64,000 bases of DNA from Mermis nigrescens (lineage: Eukaryota > Nematoda > Enoplea > Mermithida > Mermithidae), in contig JAVLUZ010000721.1 in the NCBI GenBank assembly GCA_036768485.1, forward strand, positions 276,501 to 340,500. Reading direction: 5' to 3'. Shown here one piece after another: positions 1-11,070 of the stretch (its first letter is position 1; the number at the start of each line of letters is the position of its first letter). Position numbers and translations under genes: made by a program. A model generated the notes under the pieces. It saw only the letters and a list, made by a program, of their open reading frames with translations. It searched no databases and was not told the DNA's origin.

Positions 1-941
1 GAAAAAACCACTTCAAAATGTTATGCTAAGTGCGTGGTTTGCAGCGTAGATTTTTTGAAAAATTCATTTTTTCCGATATTTCCGTCCGTTTTATCACATT
101 TGTATAGAAATCTATAATTTTTTCTGAATTTTATTAAAAGTTCTATAAATTTCACAAATAAAGTCTCCAAGTGATAAAAACAACTCTAGGTAAGTCTCTT
201 CTTTATCCTCTGCCAAGAAATCAGTGCAAAATTATGCAACTTGATGAAAAGTGATTTCGTTGCCATGGCAACGAGTACTAAGCATTGGTCTTTTTTCAGG
301 TTACAGCGGTTTTCTAGGTTACAATCGAACTTTTTTGGCAGTCTTTGGGGTGATTCCATTTTTTTGTGAAAAATAAATATCAGGCATCATGTACGGTGCT
401 ACGAGGCACATTCCTGCTATGTTTTGTAAAAATTGGCGCTGTTTTTTTAGGTTTGACTTTGAAGGTATACTTCTAGCTATGTGGATGACATAGGACAACT
501 AAACGTTTTTTTGACATTAGTCTGAAAGGGAGCCTAACGTGCGAAGCGTTGAAAATTTCAAAAATTTGTTTAAAGATTGGAAGAAAACGATGATGAAGGA
601 GCTTCTGCTATTCCAGAAATCGTTTCAGGAGTCATAAAAATCTTTGCGATACAGAAATATTCCCGATGCCAAAATACGACTTCCGGCGGGTCGACAAAAA
701 AAGCAAATAAATTTCATTAAAAAGAATCATCCGGCGCCAAGCGCGGGAAAAATTTGAGAAATTGTGGTCACCGACGGCCAAAAATTACATATGCTCCTTA
801 TCTCACCAAATATTTGGTAAAGTCCGACCCTGCTCTCAATTTGCCCTTTTTTGCTGCGTTTTGCCCGCAAATATCCGGTCTCTAATTGCGCCTTTGCACT
901 CGCGATATACTTGCTCGAATGAGTTAAATTGTTTGCATTAA
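1..941. other. No gene recognised; flank of the PAM2 exon
   Basis: AT-rich sequence with no ORF or repeat I can name. From about 730 the composition becomes richer in CpG, running into the exon that follows. An in-frame TAA at 939-941 closes the upstream frame. Nucleotides 935-941 (cattaag) could serve as a weak 3' splice site, so the following reading frame may begin with a splice rather than a start codon. Confidence 0.4.
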
Positions 942-1312
942 GCCGGCGATTCGCTTTCCGCCGTTATTGCGCCTAAGTCAGAATTGAATGCGAACGCTCC
1001 CGAATTCGTGCCTTATTCGGTTCGTCGCGCGTCGTGTTCGGACGCCAGTGTGACGTCATCTATTAATGGAACTTCGCCTTTAAATGGCATTCCTCCGTTA
1101 AAACGCAATGCGCTCTACAATGGCGACGGCACGCATCGCGATTCTCCCCTTTCCGACGTGATTGGTTGCGCGGCTCTCAACCCGACGGACTCAGCAGCCG
1201 CGGGCTACTCAAACGGGTTAGACGCCGTCGAGGGCCTCACTCACGGCTTCCTAGACGACAGTGGCGCATTTCATACGTATTCGGCCAAGGTTCGTTTCAT
1301 ACAACGTGCGAC
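942..1312 (+). CDS. Exon with a PAM2 (poly(A)-binding protein interacting) motif, partial gene
   Basis: The frame is open from 942, just after TAA, and has no ATG before the motif, so it is probably an internal or spliced-in exon. Residues SELNANAPEFVPY match the PAM2 consensus LNxxAxEFxP. In proteins such as ataxin-2, Paip1/2, PAN3 and eRF3 this motif binds the MLLE/PABC domain of cytoplasmic poly(A)-binding protein. The rest is low-complexity and rich in Ser, Asn, Gly and Asp, as expected of a disordered region. GC and CpG are well above the neighbours. A possible donor is AAG|gttcg at 1289/1290. Alternatively the exon ran further: a hAT-type MITE with target duplication CGTGCGAC interrupts the frame at 1313, and the frame stays open for about 20 codons beyond the far duplication. 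The parent protein is not identified. Confidence 0.6.
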
Positions 1313-1612
1313 CATACCTGCGTGGGCGTGGGCGTGGGGGTATTGGGTGGGGTATGCAACCCCCGAGAAACCAAAATACTCCCTCCCAGAAACCTATATA
1401 CCTTCCCAGAAACTAAAATCCGCCACAGAAACCATAATACCCCCTCCTCAGAATTCAATTCTTTAATTTTTTTTGTTTTTTCGCAATTTTCTGATGCCAA
1501 TGGATAGTGCTCGATGAGAAACGGTGAAAAATGGTGTTATTTCGCCATACCACCATTTTTTGATCTTTAAAAAATCTTGCACCCCCTAGAATTTTGGTGC
1601 CGCCCACCTATG
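1313..1612 (-). mobile_element. hAT-type MITE, family A (CAYACNTGGGC ends)
   Basis: Starts CATACCTGCGTGGG and ends GCCCACCTATG, flanked on both sides by the 8-bp duplication CGTGCGAC (1305-1312 and 1613-1620). The interior has the family landmarks: the GGCATCAGAAAATTGCG block and the TCTCATCGAGCACTATCC block in antisense orientation. It has no coding capacity, and ORFs running across it are not genes. Confidence 0.9.
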
Positions 1613-1620
1613 CGTGCGAC

Positions 1621-2145
1621 CCTACCACTTGATAACTGGCGTCTTCCGGCCGACCTTTGGGCAAAACAATCGCATTTTTAGGCCATTTTTATGCGACAAA
1701 ATTAGGATTTCTGCGGATTTTTTGATCAAAAAACGTTAAGACCATTTAATCCCTCCCAATAAACATGGCCGACTATTACCCTGCAGCCTAATTTCGGGCT
1801 GCGCGTATGTTAGGTTTGTTGTTGCAACTAGAAACGTAACTCGGAGTTGAAATTTTTATTATTGAAAGATGCGTTTATAATTATCTGAAATAAATACATA
1901 AATAAGTTCGCTCGTCCGTTTTGGTTATCTCCTCATCGAGTGTGTATGTTATCTATGTTAGTAATTATGATCGCCGATTGCTAGCGAAGAGCGTTTTAAC
2001 AAAAAACTACGTTTCGTACATTAGATTCCAAAACTAAATAAAATTTCCCTATAAATCTAGGTTTATTACTTCGGCTGAAAGTTGTTCTACCGCTTTCATT
2101 TCGTCGCTAGTAACCGAAGGCCTCGAGTAAGTCCGTCGTTTCTGG
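1621..2145. other. Intergenic or intronic, nothing recognised
   Basis: The first 70 bases continue the frame of the PAM2 exon if the preceding MITE is ignored, ending at TAG near 1680. The rest is AT-rich with no motif I recognise. Confidence 0.35.
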
Positions 2146-3005
2146 GAGAACTATTGTAAAGCTATTTTTAGAAATTCCCCAATTAACAGATTTTGGTCTA
2201 TCAATAATTCATTTTCTCTTATTGAGAAATTAGAATCAATTAAAAACATTAAATCGATTTATACATACGATTTTTTGACGCTTTACTCATCTCTTCCTCA
2301 AAACGAACTTATTTCCGCTTGTTTTGATTTCCTGCAGAGACACTTTGAAAAAAAAACGTTTATGCGAATGGCTTCGAACCATACTGCAATTTTTCTTCGG
2401 ACAAAAGTCGTATTTCGCTTTTTACTCGTACTTTGGCACATTTACGAAGAGTCTCGAATTTTTAATCCAAAATTTATTCGTTGATTTTGAAAATAAAATT
2501 TTCCATCAATAAATTAGCATATGACCTCGCTTATCGGTTTAATAAGGTAAATCCCTACATTGATTGACATAGCGGCTATGGATATTTCGAATTTTCGCGG
2601 TTATATCGAAGGGATTTACCCAAAATCTTTAAATGTCGCCGAAACTCTTTCTGCTTCAAAACTTATTTATCTTAGCCGTTGAGGAGTCAATCTTTCTAAA
2701 CCGATTTCTTGCACAATTTTCGACAAAAGAGACGAGTTTCAATTTCCTATTGATGATTTCCCTTTATAAGACTCTAACGTACCTGAGAGGTCTTTCGTAC
2801 GCCGTCTCTGTAAGTCGGTTTTGTCGTTTTGCGCGTCTTTGCTCTAAAGAAGAATTTTTCAAGGCGTGCGTGAATCATCCGTCGATTAAATTGCAAAAAG
2901 GGGGCTATAATGTCAAAATTATGCACCAAAAATACTTCAAATTTCGCAACATCGACTTTTCTGATTTTTCGGCGCATTCATACTTTCAAAATTGTTTGAG
3001 ACAGT
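2146..3005 (+). pseudogene. Degenerate reverse transcriptase of a Penelope-like retroelement
   Basis: Two in-sequence fragments resemble one RT family. The first (about 2190-2484) has SINNSFSLIEKL followed by YTYDFLTLYSSLPQNEL, a close match to the STYDFSTLYTTLPHN active-site region common in Penelope-like or related RTs of aquatic invertebrates, then a block resembling the next conserved stretch. The second (about 2633-2990) holds the C-terminal block: DKRDEFQFPIDDFPL in one frame, then GLSYAVSVSRFCRFARLCSK and a KLQKGGYN segment in another, corresponding to the family's YDKRDDFNF...GVYISQLIRYARAC...QGY signature. Frameshifts and stops separate the pieces, and the catalytic centre with YxDD is missing. 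The 3' end is cut by a MITE at 3006. Family assignment is from memory of the motif; Penelope-like is the best guess. Confidence 0.6.
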
Positions 3006-3172
3006 CAGGCACGTAGCTGTGGAGGACTGGGGGGTCCGGACCCCCAAAATTAAAAAAACCGGAGAAGTAGGACTTTTAACACCTTATTTTGTGCTATTTT
3101 TGGCTTTGACCCCCCAAAATTAGTGTTGGTCCCCCAAAATAGAAGGGCCAGCTACGTGCCTGAAGACCGTTT
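3006..3172. mobile_element. hAT-type MITE, CAGGCACGTAGCTG family
   Basis: A 167-bp element with 14-bp terminal inverted repeats (CAGGCACGTAGCTG and its complement). Flanking 8-mers GAGACAGT and AAGACCGT agree at 6 of 8 positions, so this is an old duplication. Other copies lie at 21399, 43771 and 51322. Confidence 0.8.
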
Positions 3173-3670
3173 GACGCTGCTTCCTTCGTTACGTGTGCGC
3201 ATGAACAAATAGCTTCGCATAACTATTGTTCGCTGTTTTGTACCGATTTGTCGCCGCTACGCGTTGATCAGTGATCGGACCGAGGCCTCGGCCTTGACAA
3301 GGCTCGGCGTCGGCGCAGAGGGTATAGCTAAAAAGTGCCGAGGCGCCGAGAGTCAAACTAAAATTTTGACAAGTTTAATTTATCTTAAACGACTTAATCC
3401 GTTTGTCGTTTACGAGCCCATCTAAAGCACCCGGCCTAAAAATAAATTGTTCGCTGTTATAAATTTTGCCCAAGGTGCTATACTCTTCACTGATTGTAAG
3501 ACGTTTTGTCATATAAAGAGCTTTGCGAATAACGGCGCTGCGCTTTCACGAATTCATGTAGTCATTTTTTATCTATTGATTTTATAGACTTTATCTTATT
3601 TCTTTTTTCCACATTTTTTTCAACAGATTAAAACGCGCCATATATATTTCCAGCTGTATTTATCTTCAGA
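3173..3670. other. Lone end of a CAGTGATCG-type hAT element plus unassigned DNA
   Basis: At 3269 CAGTGATCGGACCGAGG matches the end of the large element at 51079. It is followed by a CCGAGGC-rich palindromic stretch to about 3355. I found no partner end nearby, so it looks like a deleted or truncated copy. Sequence to 3670 is unassigned. Confidence 0.45.
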
Positions 3671-4080
3671 CCACGGTTTTTTTGTATTCGGCAAAGATTT
3701 TTCCCGACGTACGGAGACGCTTTGGGACCGTCTTTGTACGTGTACAAAGATTTTCGGGATGACAAAAATTGCAAAAAAGGTCTAAACTTCGCAAACATTT
3801 TCGGCGCTTCTCGCCGGAATGAGTATTTGCATGTTCTACATATCTTTTTAATGGCAGAATTTGCACTTCGAAATGAAATGTGTCAAATTTTTTGGCGCTT
3901 AGCGCCGTTTTAGGACGATTTTTAGCGATTTTTGCTCTCGGAGACACAGAAATTGGCTATGATTCGCTACCGAAGTTAGAATCGACTCTGTTTTTCCCGC
4001 ACTGAAATCGCTACTTTACCATATTATAGTACACAAAAATTTGTGTGTACAGAATGTACAACATCTGACGTAATTACTAC
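3671..4080. repeat. Dispersed ACAAAGATTTT family copy
   Basis: Begins CACGGTTTTTTTGTATTCGG and carries repeated tacaaagattttt segments in both orientations and a TTAGCGCC hairpin. It is the same family as the well-bounded copy at 56611-57053 and as stretches around 40520 and 42810. The right end near 4070 is not defined by a clear duplication. Confidence 0.6.
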
Positions 4081-4198
4081 ATTGCGTTTATTCTTCAAAC
4101 TGCAAAAATCTGCTTAAAATGATAAAAATATCGGAAATTTCGGCGCGCTTTGCGCCAGCTAAATTCGTTTTTTGTTTATCCCAAGGAGCAGGGCGGAT

Positions 4199-4359
4199 TT
4201 AGGGGGCGGCCGCCCCCATTGTCTAAAAAAATGCGAAAAATTAAGGATTTTTGTGCGATTTTTGGGTCAAAAACGGCTAATTTTTCCGCCCAAGTCAGGG
4301 TTCCGCCCCCCCCTTAGGGGTACCGCCCCCCCCTTAGGAAAATCCTAGATCCGCCACTG
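4199..4359. mobile_element. hAT-type MITE, CAGKGGCGGATYTAG family
   Basis: 161 bp, from CAGGGCGGATTTAGG to CTAGATCCGCCACTG, flanked by CCAAGGAG and CTAAGGAG (7 of 8 match). Related copies are at 21614, 49581 and probably 61539. Confidence 0.85.
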
Positions 4360-4367
4360 CTAAGGAG

Positions 4368-5099
4368 TGACTACATAATTTATCTTTAAGTTACAGTAAT
4401 TTTACTAGCCTTCGATCATCCTTTTCTTTTATATTTTCTGTCAGAAATCAGCGCTGAACGCTATTTAATGACATGTTGATAAACTATGTAGTTAGGTATT
4501 TCTAGAAATCTAGAAACTCTCAAATTCATTTCTGTAAGAAAAATGATTCTAGAGAGGATGAAACGGAAGAAAAATTATTCTGCATGTAAATAACGGGTCT
4601 TTGACGCTAGCATCTACAGTTTTTGAAAAATACCGTCTCAAGTCTAGATACCCTAAATCCGACAGATGAGGAGCAGACATGCACGTGGGCGGTTGGGGGT
4701 CAGCGTCTGCCCCCCTCTTTCTAGAATGGAAAAACGGGAAATTTTCTCGAGAAAATGAATTGTTTTAACGCTTTTTTAGGTTGAGGTCATTTTGCCCAAA
4801 AAAGCTCAATTCTTGACCGCCCTTTCCAGACCGGTGGACTCCCAGCCCAGATAGGCTATTTTGTGTACCTATAACGGCCTTTGATTCAAAATTAGCGTGT
4901 AGCAAATTCTAGAAATTATAGTTTTTATCGCAAAAACGCCATAACTGTGAAAATGGTTTAATTTTGATTAGAGCTGTACCGGGGCCGGGGATTGGTTGGA
5001 AGCATACTATATCACGTGTCGACTTCCCCATGCTGACATTAGTTACGTAATATATCATTTATGTATATGTACCCAGCTCTAATTCGTACCATAATAATA
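4368..5099. other. Unassigned AT-rich DNA with a degenerate repeat at about 4660-4830
   Basis: Around 4660-4830 lies a remnant with catgcacgtgggcgg at one end and a TTTTTTGGGC-type core (antisense to copies at 33270 and 60030). The rest, including a stretch up to 5099 with short TAATAATAG runs, shows nothing recognisable. Confidence 0.35.
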
Positions 5100-5107
5100 G
5101 TGATAAA

Positions 5108-5519
5108 CATACATGCACAGTATGGGAATTCTGGGGGGGGGTGAAAACCTAAAGTGCATTTTTTGGGCCCAAAAATGGCCGGTACCCGTTAAAAAACATC
5201 GCTTTTTGGCGTTTCTGACGATACTCTATCCTTCTACAGCATGAAATCATGAAAAAATTTCGAAAAAAGTCGAATAAATTGACCAATATATCGCTTAAAA
5301 CATGAATATATGGCGCTAAGCGCCTAAAATTTGGCGATTTTGAGCAAATAGATAACCAAAAACCCTTAAAAAGACACTTTTTCTACCAATTTTCAGGTAA
5401 GTTTAGGAAACTTGAAAAATCGCCAATTCTGGGGGGTGAAAAAATTTTTTGCGGGGGTGAAAAATAATTCTGCGGAAGGGGGGTGTAAACCTACAAACCC
5501 CCCCCCAAGATCATGCATG
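5108..5519 (+). mobile_element. hAT-type MITE, family B (CATACATGCACAG start)
   Basis: 412 bp, flanked by GTGATAAA and GTGATAAG (7 of 8). It begins CATACATGCACAGTATGGGA and ends ATCATGCATG. Inside is a GGCGCTAAGCGCC hairpin. Its length is identical to the copy at 27377. It has no coding capacity. Confidence 0.9.
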
Positions 5520-5670
5520 GTGATAAGAAATAATAAAATAGTAATAATAATGATAATAATGATTGGAAATAATTTTAATTATGACGCTTAGCACCTTTAT
5601 TCAAGATAAGATCATATTCAGCTTGAAAATTCTTTTCTTTCATATTGAATATTTGTATGCTGCTTATGAT

Positions 5671-5929
5671 CACACATGGGCGTGGGGGTCTGGGGGTCTG
5701 ACCCCCCAGAAACCAAAAAGACCCCCCCCCAGAAATCAAAAGACCCCCCCAGAAATCAATTTTTGAAAATTCTTTTCGTTTTTTTCGCAATTTTTTGATG
5801 CCAATGGATAGTGCTTGATGAGAAACGTCGAAAAATGGTGTTTTTATCGCCATATCACCATTTTTAAGGCCATTTTTTGACCTTCAAAAAATCTTGGACC
5901 CCCCAGAATTTTCTTGCTGCCCACGTATG
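5671..5929 (-). mobile_element. hAT-type MITE, family A
   Basis: Perfect 8-bp duplication CTTATGAT at 5663-5670 and 5930-5937. Termini CACACATGGGC and GCCCACGTATG form the imperfect inverted repeat typical of the family. Confidence 0.92.
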
Positions 5930-6117
5930 CTTATGATTACATTTTGCCTTTATACAATTCGTTTTTCAGCTTATCAAATAAGTAATTGGAAATTCTTGAA
6001 ATAAAGCCAACATAATCAAGAATTTTGTGAGGCATTGTATGAAAACAATTCAATTTTCATGGGTTATATACAGCGCGATATATTAGGAAGTGCTCTCGCA
6101 TCAACTAGAACTGTAAG

Positions 6118-8117
6118 CAGGGCCGTATCTGGGGGGCGGGGGGCCTGCCCCCCCCCAGTGATCGACCGGGTACCCGTGCCCCGGACCGGGCCCGGCCGGT
6201 CACAGCAGGCCCGGGCCCGGCTGAAAACCACCGGGCCTCAAATAATTATCGTTAATATTTTAGACGTTTGCTATTTCAGCTGTTGTCCGTATTTCTTATG
6301 AATTTGCTAGCCTGTGATTCTATTTAAATGCATTAAAGATGTATCAATGACAATTTTGTTCTTATCGTTTTCAGGCCCATTTGTGGCCTTCTGATTAACA
6401 AGATATAATTCAGAAAACAGAAAATGCGCAAAAACATAAGAAAATTTGGCCATTCCTTTCATTTAAAATAGGATTATGTGTCCTGTCCTTGTAAAGAAAG
6501 ACAAAAAAAGCAAAGAATAGACAAACTGGTACACAATCATTTTCGCACATTTACTGTTATGCTCAACAAGCATGCGCAGTTTCATTCAACGAACAAATAG
6601 AGCAATAAATCACTAAAGTGATGTGAATTGATTGTTTATTTTAGCTAATTTCAGCTTTTGAACTCATCGGATCTATATAAGAACAAATATAATAAAGATT
6701 CGGCATGGAGCGCCGGAAAATTTTTGACGTTTTTGCCTTTTTGAACTCAATTTTCTGGACACAATTATTACACTCGAAAAATCAACAAAATTTCTAGAAA
6801 ATTTTCGGGGGGGGGCATGTGCCCCCAATGCCCCCTGGCTACGCCTATGGCTTCAATACGTGTGCTATCCTATACACTACACAATTTCAATTGACGTCAA
6901 TGTACGCTATAGTTTGAGTTCTAAAATCCAAACAGCATATCTTCTATCCGACCATTTCATAGTCGCTGTTATGTCTGAATGCATAAATTTAATGCTCAAT
7001 TTCCTTTAAATATCTACACGAAACCGTGTGCTTTTTCAAACCGTGTTTAGATGCACGTGCATTTTAATAATGGAATTGCGCGCTATTGTATTATAAACTT
7101 TGTTCTTGCTTGAATAATGCTACCAAAATCCTTGCTAACTACTTAATTTATTTTTAGAAAGATTGAATAATTAACAAAGCTTAGAATTCAAAAATCTTCT
7201 TGATACAGCAGTAAGCCTTGCGTTTGACACATAACAAATGTAAAATCGGTCTAAATATGTATCTCATGCATAACATTATATTGGAGGCAAGTCATGTTGT
7301 TAGTATATAAGCCCGGGCCCGGTACCAAGCCCGGCAGCAAAGCCCGGGCCCGGCACTTTTTGAGCCCGGTCGATCACTGCTGCCTCCCCCGAAATGGGAG
7401 AAAATTTTTGTTTTTTCCAAGGGAAAGGGAAAAACTGAAAATTGGTGAAGTGCGTCTGAAGCACCGCCGAAACAGGTTTTTAGCGTACTTTTGAGCTAGT
7501 AAACTCAGAATTTTCCGGCGCTTCGCGCCGGATTCATTGTTTATGTATAGTTTTGTCTTCTAAACCGCTAAAAATCGTTCAAATTTGACTTAGACATAGA
7601 GACCATGTCAATTTTTTCCAGCGCTGTGCGCCGGATTCATCGTTCAAATTTGAGTATATGACATTGAGAGGCAACATGAAATTTTTCCGGCGCTTCGCGC
7701 CGTATTTAGTGTTTATATATGTTTTTTGTCTTGTAGCCCGCTCAAAACCGCTCAAATTCGAGCTTGACATGCAGAATATGTCAATTTTTTTCGGCGCTTG
7801 GCGCCGAATTATTCATTATCTGTATTGTTTTTTCTCTGTAAAGCACAATGAATAAGTGCAAAGGCAAGAGATAAGAAATAATTCGTCGATTAAGTGATTA
7901 GAAATCAGCTTAAATGATAAATTTGCTGTATATCAATATGAAATATGAGTGAAAAATTTTCGAATTTTTTCTTTGAAATTTATCTTCACCATCGTATAGA
8001 GCCCACCGAGATACGTTCAAAACTGCCTTTATTTTCGCCTATATCCTAAATGGTTCTTGAGAGATTTGGCCTCAAAAATTTTCGGCCCCCCGAAATGAAA
8101 TCCTGGATACGGGCCTG
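6118..8117. mobile_element. hAT-type element, CAGGSCCGTATCYGGGGG family, with a nested insertion
   Basis: Ends CAGGGCCGTATCTGGGG and GGATACGGGCCTG, flanked by ACTGTAAG and GCTGTAAG (7 of 8). A second element occupies 6156-7379. Outside that insertion the body has three to four roughly 140-bp modules (7510-7810), each ending in a hairpin of the GGCGC-TTC-GCGCC type. Sister copies are at 51711 and 57194. No transposase remains. Confidence 0.88.
6156..7379. mobile_element. Nested element with CAGTGATCGACCGGG inverted ends
   Basis: A 15-bp perfect inverted repeat CAGTGATCGACCGGG bounds 1.22 kb. Subterminal DNA is very rich in CCCGGGCCCGG palindromes on both sides. It interrupts the C-run of the surrounding element; the flanking 8-mers are C-rich and match only partly. 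The interior is AT-rich with no ORF resembling a transposase. The same terminal motif bounds 38937-41541. Confidence 0.75.
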
Positions 8118-8125
8118 GCTGTAAG

Positions 8126-9539
8126 CATATATGCATTTAGATGTTTAGCGAAAAGTTCTGGAGTGAACATAGTAAGATTAAGGCCAGAAGCGAACAATGT
8201 TCAAGGCTAAAAATGATCGTCGGTCAGAATATGAAAATTAGTATGCTATTTAGACCTTTCTGTCCATTTTTAATATCATTTTAGCACGAATAATCTCTAT
8301 GACCCCCATATCAGGCTAACCCTAGATTGCAAATGCAACTATGACTGAACTCGACATCATTCAGCAATGACTGCTTCAAGGCGCAAATTTGTTGACTTGA
8401 TTGATTGCACTAAATGCGCTTTCCATCAGTTTTGTCTCAGAAGAATTAATTGAAGTAAGATTTTGATTTATAGTTCAGTTTTTTATTTATTTATTATTAT
8501 TTATTATTTATTTAGCGTACTTATTTCAATTAATCGATGCAACAATTAGCATCTAACAACAATATTAAAATTTCCAGGCCTCGGTACAGCTCTAATCTTA
8601 ATATACTGCGTTCTTATTTATTTCATTTAAGTTATCCATTTATGCACTTTTTCAATTTTCTGTTTCATTCAGTATGATGAAATTGATTCACAATCTACTG
8701 ATCTTAGATTTCTAAATCTCACTTCACCGCTTACTGTATACTTGTAACTGGCATAGTTCATCAACGCAATGTTTGCAAAATAAAAGTTATAAGACTTAAA
8801 TGCCTTAAAAAGGATTTTTCTCTCTTTAATTATTAAATTTAACGTTATTCCCACTTGTGAACATTACAATATGATAACCTTAATCATTACTTACTTTTAT
8901 TCTACCATCAACATATCATAGGCTATACCTCGTGCATACCTATGTGCATTACGCTTGGCACGATCATACCCGGGCGTGGGGTGTATACAACCCCTCCCAG
9001 AAGCATCTTAATCATTCTGGGGGTTGGGCCAGCGCAAAATAATAACGTTAACGGATTTCATGCGTTTTAGATAGCTCGGGTATAGAAATATGGTTCAGAG
9101 TATATTGTGGAAGTAAAGCGTGCGGTTTGATGGTTGGGCCGACAGGAAGCATTAAAACATGTTTCGTGCATTTTAATAAGCTTGAGCGTAGAGATGTGGT
9201 TTAGAGCATGATAGAGCCTAAAAGTTCTCACGACAAAAAATGGACGTGGCGGCGTGTTGGCGGGCCTAGCTATCAAAAATACGATTTTATCTAAATGCAT
9301 TTTCGCTTACCTGTGAGAGAGCGGCGTTTTTGCGGTATTTTAGGTTTACGTACTTTCTACTGGGGTTGAGTTTTTTTCGGAGGACAAACATGGAAAAACT
9401 GATTGACGTTTCGAACCAAAAATACGATTTTGAATATTTTTATCGGTGTTTATGGAAATTGGGAATAGGTTGGGGTGGTCAAATGGCGACGAGTTTTTAT
9501 GTTAACGGCTGAGTTTGGAATAAGTGATGAGATCCGAAA
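8126..9539. other. Unassigned DNA with a short A+T tandem and an imperfect tandem duplication
   Basis: 8478-8515 is a (TTTA/TTAT)n-like run. Around 8968-9010 a fragment resembles an end of MITE family A. 9057-9115 and 9160-9225 are two diverged copies of one segment (shared GCRTTTTA, AGATGTGGTTYAGAG). No gene is recognised. Confidence 0.35.
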
Positions 9540-10665
9540 ATGCGCGTGTAAGGGCCGTATGACAGAAAGCGGAATAAGTTATTCCTGGGATAAGCCCTAT
9601 TTCGGGAATAGCTATTCTCGTAATAAAACTTATTCTCTTGATAGCTATTCCTGGGTTCAGGGACGGAGTAAGGTATCAAAGGAATAATAAAATTTGGTAT
9701 TACAGAACGCGAAATACGCGAGGAATAGCTAATCCTGGGATAACTGAATCTATCCCAGGGTTAAGCTATGCATTCCATTGGTTTTGCGTATAGATTGCCC
9801 GTCTAACGCATACTAATCACGTCACGTTATTCGTTCGAAATCATAGGACGTTAATACAATGGTGTGTGTAGCGCGCGCGTGTTAATTTGTGCATTGATGC
9901 ATGGAATTGACTTGAGACTTCTGAATGTTACCACATAAATTTTTTATTATTCGGTTCAATGAAGGCGCTTGCTTGCTTCTACGGAAAATAAAAATAAAAA
10001 TAAATCATTACCATCGAGATCAAAAAATTTATCATAGTTTGCGGATGGAAAACTACTTATTTATGTACTCATGGTGAATATTTCCGTCAACTTGTTGATT
10101 ATACTTACTACTTACTGCATTAATTTTATAAATCACTCCACTCGGCGTGTTTAGTAATGCATGATCGAAAAATTTTAAAATCTCCTAACTAACTATACGA
10201 GCTGCACTCGTGTAGCAAAGGCACTGGAAAAATTTCTGCATATTTTTGATCGTAAATACAAGCGAGAACAACAATATTGAATTTCTGGATAAAGAGGAAT
10301 TGATTAACTATCTTATTAAAATTTTTCGACACATTTACACCCTTTAAGACCGCGTTAGAAACGATTTTTACTACTATACCGCTGACTTATACCTGCTCTG
10401 ACCAGGTATAAAATGGTGGAATAAAAGTGGCTGTTTTTATTCCCGAGATAATTTATTTCGCCTTCTGTCATGCCGCTTATTTTTATTCCGCCGTTTTATC
10501 CCGAGGTTAGCGCCCGGAACGGCGCTATTCCGCGTTCTGTCATACCAACTTTATTCCTGGAATATCCCTCTTTATTCCGCTTTCTGTAATACCGAAACAT
10601 TCTATTCCGCCCTCTTATCCTCAGTGTTTTATCCTGGAATAGCACTATTCCGCGTTCTCGTCATT
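9540..10665. mobile_element. Foldback-like element with GGAATAA/TTATTCC arms
   Basis: The left arm (about 9545-9775) and right arm (about 10395-10665) are complementary in pieces. Both are built from repeats of the type GTATNACAGAA(A/C)GCGGAATA and TTATTCCTGGGATAA. The 620-bp centre is AT-rich. Arms made of short internally repeated units are characteristic of foldback elements. Exact ends and a target duplication are not clear. Confidence 0.55.
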
Positions 10666-10796
10666 GGACATGATAGCAAAGAGAATATACTTGAGTTTTA
10701 AGATATGGATTAATTAAGTAATCAAAACGGCATTACATTCCCATAGGAGGGCAGCAACGAAATTCTGCGGGAATGTAAATGTCAAAAGTGATCTTA

Positions 10797-11070
10797 CGTA
10801 TGGTGGTGTTGCGAAAAAACACCATTATTCAACGTTTCTCGTCGAGCACTATCCATTGGCATCAAAAAATTGCGAAAAAAAACAGAAAAAAATTTTAAAA
10901 ATTGAATTCTGGGGGTATTTTGGTTTCTGGGGGTTTTCGGCCTTCTAGGGAGCATGGATACCCCCTCCGCAAACTCTCCCCCCAACGCCCATGTGTGGGT
11001 ATTACCCCTACGTAAGCTTTTGGAAAATTAGGTACTGTCGGGCGATTTTGAGAAAATAATGGAGGCTCCA
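10797..11070 (+). mobile_element. MITE family A copy, left end lost, with shared right flank
   Basis: Contains the ACACCATTATTCAACGTTTC and CTATCCATTGGCATC landmarks and ends CGCCCATGTGTG near 11001. The following 65 bp (GGTATTACCCCT..., GGCGATTTTG) also follow the family A copy at 55593, so this flank seems to have moved with the element. Confidence 0.65.

Noticed and set aside
7515..7531. GC hairpins as Helitron 3' hairpins
   Set aside because: There is no CTRR terminus after them, and the elements that carry them have 8-bp duplications and inverted ends.
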